From assembly GCA_902362975.1 (NCBI GenBank), contig CABIYO010000004.1, positions 1 through 64,000 of the forward strand: a DNA stretch of 64,000 nt. The letters run 5' to 3'. This document shows positions 61,197-64,000 of the stretch, in pieces; within the stretch, counting starts at the first letter, position 1, and each line of letters begins with the position of its first letter. The notes under the pieces are model-generated. The model saw only the letters and a list, made by a program, of their open reading frames with translations. It did no database searches and was not told where the DNA came from. The position numbers and the translations under genes are program-made. The DNA comes from Caryophanales bacterium. Its GTDB lineage: Bacteria > Bacillota > Bacilli > Exiguobacteriales > Exiguobacteriaceae.

Positions 61197-64000
61197 TTAT
61201 CTGTCATTTCGTGGCACAGACTTTTCCTTCTCGTCTAAGAACAACTCTAACTCGGATAACGACGTTTCAAGCGTTCCTTCAATCCGGTCAACTTTAGGCA
61301 AGCTGTTGATGAACTGTTTGCCGTAACGTGTCGTCTCCACACGTCGGTCGAACACGAAGACGGCACCATAATCTCCTTTCGATCGAATCAATCGACCGAC
61401 ACCTTGTTTGAAACGAATGACCGCTTGGGGCAGGGATAATTCAAAGAACGGTGATTTCCCCATCGCTTCAATTTTCTCAGAACGAGCTTGCATGATCGGC
61501 TGGTCGGGCGGTGCAAACGGTAGTCTTACAATAACAAGGCATGTCAACGCCTCCCCCGGAATATCAACACCTTCCCAAAAGCTTGCTGTTCCAAAGAGAA
61601 TCGATTGTTCCATCCGTTTGAACTGTTTCGTCAAGCGGCTACGCGAGCCACCGCTCACACCTTGTGCGAGAAGTGTATAAGACGGGTCAAGATGGTCTTT
61701 AACTTGTTCATAAGTGAGTCGAAGCAATTCGTTCGATGTGAACAAGACGAGCATCTTCCCTTTCGTCACGTTCGCGATTTGGACAATTGACTGTGCCGTC
61801 TGATCGACGAACTGAGGAAGCGGCACTTCATTGATCAACGGGAAGTCCGACGGTACAAACAGTTTGGCCTGGTCTTTGAAATTGAATGGTGACGGTAAGA
61901 CGACTCTTCGGACCGGTTCTCCTTCTAATCCGAGGCGTCGTTCCATAAAGCTGAACTTCCCTGAGACCGTCATCGTCGCCGATGTTAAAATCGTTGGTCG
62001 CTTCTTAAACAGACGTTCGTGTAACAACGGTCCGATTTCGACGGGCTGCGTGTATACCGAGGTCAATTTCCGATTTCCTAAATTCAGTTCAACCCAGCTG
62101 ACCGCATCATCGTCGTGCGTCAGCATCGTCTCATAGATGACACTCTCGAGTTCGCGCACGTCCCCAATCAACGTTTTTAAGTCACCGAGAAGGGCGCGCT
62201 GTTTGAACGTCATATGTTCTTTACGTTCATCGAGCAGTCGATGAAGATGTCGGAGTGACGTCCGCAACGTCCGCAATTTGTCCTCGAGTCGATTGGCCAC
62301 TTCTCGAATTGGTCTAAACGTTGGCGCTTCTCGCTCGAAACGAACTGTTTGTCGAGGCTCTTTTTTCTTACTTAACGATTGAAGGGACATCAGAAGATCT
62401 TCGAGTTCTTCCTCGACCCGAGCAAGGGCCGAATCGATCTGTTGACTGAATGCCTCGGCCTCTTCGGTTACAGATGTCAAATCGGCTAGCTGGATGATGC
62501 GAGAATGAAATTTGCCATCCGCTCCGTAGCCGAACCATTTGAAGAGGCGGTCAAATTGAATCGCATCAAATCTCACACCGAAATGATGAGAGGCCACTTC
62601 CTCGACTTGATGAGCCTCATCTAATATGAGAGGCGTGTCCGTCGGTAAAATGCCTGCCTGATGCTGTAAATCCGAGAACAGTAAGGCATGATTGGTCACA
62701 ATCAGGTCCGCTTCTTTCGAGCGCAACACGGCTTTCGTGAAAAAATCACGGCTATACCATGGGTCGAACCGACCAAAGTCACTTGAAGCATCTGCTTGAA
62801 TCAAGCGCTTGAACGAAGCAGGTCCTTGTGTCGCCGATCCCGGGAATGAGAGTTCCTCTAAGTCCCCGGTCTCGGTCTCAGTGAGCCAGACGAGCACCAT
62901 CGCTTTACACATCGATGCCAACAGACCATCATTCGATTCGTCGAGCACCATCTCGAACTTGCGTAAATCGATATAATTGCGTCTTCCTTTCAACAACGTG
63001 AATTCAATCTCAGGAAAAATCTGACGAAGAACTGGTAAGTCTCGATTTAACAACTGTTCCTGCAATTGAATGGTATGCGTACTAATGACAACCGGACGTT
63101 TCGTCTCGAGGGCATGGTGGGCACTCGGAATCAAGTACGCAAGCGTCTTACCCGTTCCCGTACCCGCCTCGACTAATAATGTTTCCTCATCGTCTAGCGC
63201 TCTATAGACGTGACGCATCATTTCGAATTGACTCTGTCTCGGTTCAAACTGATCAAACAGTGAAGGGAGCGTCTCTTCAATCGTCCGCAAAAGGAACGGC
63301 TCGAACGGTTCACGTTCTATCGCCGGAACGAAGGCATCTACCGGTCGTCGTAACGCAATTTTACGATGAATATCAAAACGGGTTTCGTCGTCTGGACGAA
63401 TCCCGACTTCAAGGATGATCTCATCGAGTAACGGTTCGATATGACTCGTCCATGATTCAGATAACTCTCGAAGTCGTTTCAGCGTCACCATCGGTAAATC
63501 GCGCAAACGATCGAGCATCCGGATGAAGAGCTCGGCTGTCGCCTCAGCGTCACTGAGTGCCCGATGTGCGTCTGTATGTACGAGGTCAAACGTATCCGAT
63601 AGCGCTTCTAACGCATGGCTCTCTAAAGTCGGATACAGGATACGGGCCAATTCGACAGTATCAATGGTTCTCCCTTGAAATGCAAGATAACCTGCTTGTT
63701 CAAGACTCTCGTTTAAAAAGGTTAAATCAAATGCGACGTTATGCGCGACAAATACCCGTCCATCTAGCATTTTCCAAATGTCGGGAATCACATCTTCAAA
63801 TGTAGGTGCGTCACTTACATCTTCGTCACTAATCGTTGTCAATTGCGTGATAAAAGGTGGGATTGGTCGACTCGGTCGAATCAAGGTGCTGTAGCGCTCT
63901 ATCACTTCACCCTCTTGTACGACGACCGCAGCAAACTCAATCAGTTCATCTCCGGACTTAACGGAATGACCCGTTGTCTCTAAATCCACAATCACATACG
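61197..64000 (-). CDS. dinG: DinG/YoaA-family helicase-exonuclease, cut by window edge
   Basis: At least 932 aa. N-terminal DEDDh exonuclease (VDLETTGHSVKSGDELIEFAAV, VFVAHNVAFDLTFLN, HRALSDAEATAELF), then helicase with Walker A EAGTGTGKTLAYLIP, LDEAHQVEE and C-terminal GTASFWEGVDIPGEAL, QGVGRLIRSKGDYGAVFVFDRR. Only one cysteine lies between Walker A and DEAH, so the XPD-type Fe-S cluster is absent, as in Firmicute DinG. The frame stays open to the edge (..YVIVDLE), so the true start lies beyond 64000. Confidence 0.93.
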   Translation of the reverse strand, partial: YVIVDLETTGHSVKSGDELIEFAAVVVQEGEVIERYSTLIRPSRPIPPFITQLTTISDEDVSDAPTFEDVIPDIWKMLDGRVFVAHNVAFDLTFLNESLEQAGYLAFQGRTIDTVELARILYPTLESHALEALSDTFDLVHTDAHRALSDAEATAELFIRMLDRLRDLPMVTLKRLRELSESWTSHIEPLLDEIILEVGIRPDDETRFDIHRKIALRRPVDAFVPAIEREPFEPFLLRTIEETLPSLFDQFEPRQSQFEMMRHVYRALDDEETLLVEAGTGTGKTLAYLIPSAHHALETKRPVVISTHTIQLQEQLLNRDLPVLRQIFPEIEFTLLKGRRNYIDLRKFEMVLDESNDGLLASMCKAMVLVWLTETETGDLEELSFPGSATQGPASFKRLIQADASSDFGRFDPWYSRDFFTKAVLRSKEADLIVTNHALLFSDLQHQAGILPTDTPLILDEAHQVEEVASHHFGVRFDAIQFDRLFKWFGYGADGKFHSRIIQLADLTSVTEEAEAFSQQIDSALARVEEELEDLLMSLQSLSKKKEPRQTVRFEREAPTFRPIREVANRLEDKLRTLRTSLRHLHRLLDERKEHMTFKQRALLGDLKTLIGDVRELESVIYETMLTHDDDAVSWVELNLGNRKLTSVYTQPVEIGPLLHERLFKKRPTILTSATMTVSGKFSFMERRLGLEGEPVRRVVLPSPFNFKDQAKLFVPSDFPLINEVPLPQFVDQTAQSIVQIANVTKGKMLVLFTSNELLRLTYEQVKDHLDPSYTLLAQGVSGGSRSRLTKQFKRMEQSILFGTASFWEGVDIPGEALTCLVIVRLPFAPPDQPIMQARSEKIEAMGKSPFFELSLPQAVIRFKQGVGRLIRSKGDYGAVFVFDRRVETTRYGKQFINSLPKVDRIEGTLETSLSELELFLDEKEKSVPRNDR

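Noticed and set aside
1-64000. CRISPR array, IS element, prophage, tRNA or rRNA
   Set aside because: No regular spacer repeats, transposase or integrase genes, or recognisable RNA-gene cores were found by reading.

Overview
The window looks like a chromosomal segment of a low-to-mid GC Firmicute of the order Bacillales, most probably Exiguobacterium or a close relative. This rests on gene order and protein resemblance, not on a search. Bacillus-type signatures are ricA-mutS-mutL, recU-ponA, nth-dnaD-asnS-aspB-ypmB-ypmA-dinG, xpaC-yaaN, ypsA-gpsB and mrfA-mrfB, together with strong GGAGG ribosome sites, frequent TTG/GTG starts and U-rich Rho-independent terminators. No rRNA, tRNA, CRISPR array, IS element or prophage was seen. 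Most genes are on the minus strand.

Region 1 (1-12 kb): a peptide or murein-amino-acid module (dipeptide epimerase plus GNAT, NhaC antiporter) arranged around a divergent regulator, with nearly identical 22-bp sites in front of the epimerase and the antiporter. Then an M20 amidohydrolase with a DoxX protein, a membrane HtrA protease with a duplicated promoter segment, a FAH-family enzyme, the anaerobic ribonucleotide reductase nrdDG with two NrdR-like boxes, and a formate/nitrite channel. The last two suggest facultative anaerobic life.

Region 2 (12-24.7 kb): a gene-poor AT-rich stretch with a two-stop reading frame, a sigma-B-type promoter in front of L25/Ctc, ricA-mutS-mutL, a carotenoid-desaturase-like flavoenzyme with a GNAT, a small plus-strand group, and an orphan amino-acid-binding lipoprotein translationally coupled to a second HisC-like aminotransferase.

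Region 3 (24.7-32.6 kb): a compact ten-gene histidine operon, hisZGDCBHAFIE, in which nearly all genes overlap, with the PHP histidinol phosphatase divergent from it. Together they cover the route from PRPP to histidine. A consensus promoter and a perfect dyad lie in front of hisZ.

Region 4 (32.6-46.6 kb): dCMP-deaminase-like protein, xpaC-yaaN with an ECF-like promoter, an NSS sodium symporter, a lipid kinase joined to a fused OpuB/OpuC-type osmolyte transporter, a 3D-domain wall protein preceded by WalR-like boxes, a GDYXXLXY/DUF2157 pair, a Nudix hydrolase and an FAD monooxygenase behind a perfect palindrome.

Region 5 (46.6-64 kb): NERD-like protein, gpsB, ypsA, mrfB, mrfA and an unrecognised gene leading that operon; recU-ponA; a lone plus-strand DUF3800 gene; then nth-dnaD-asnS-aspB-ypmB-ypmA and dinG, which runs off the right edge.
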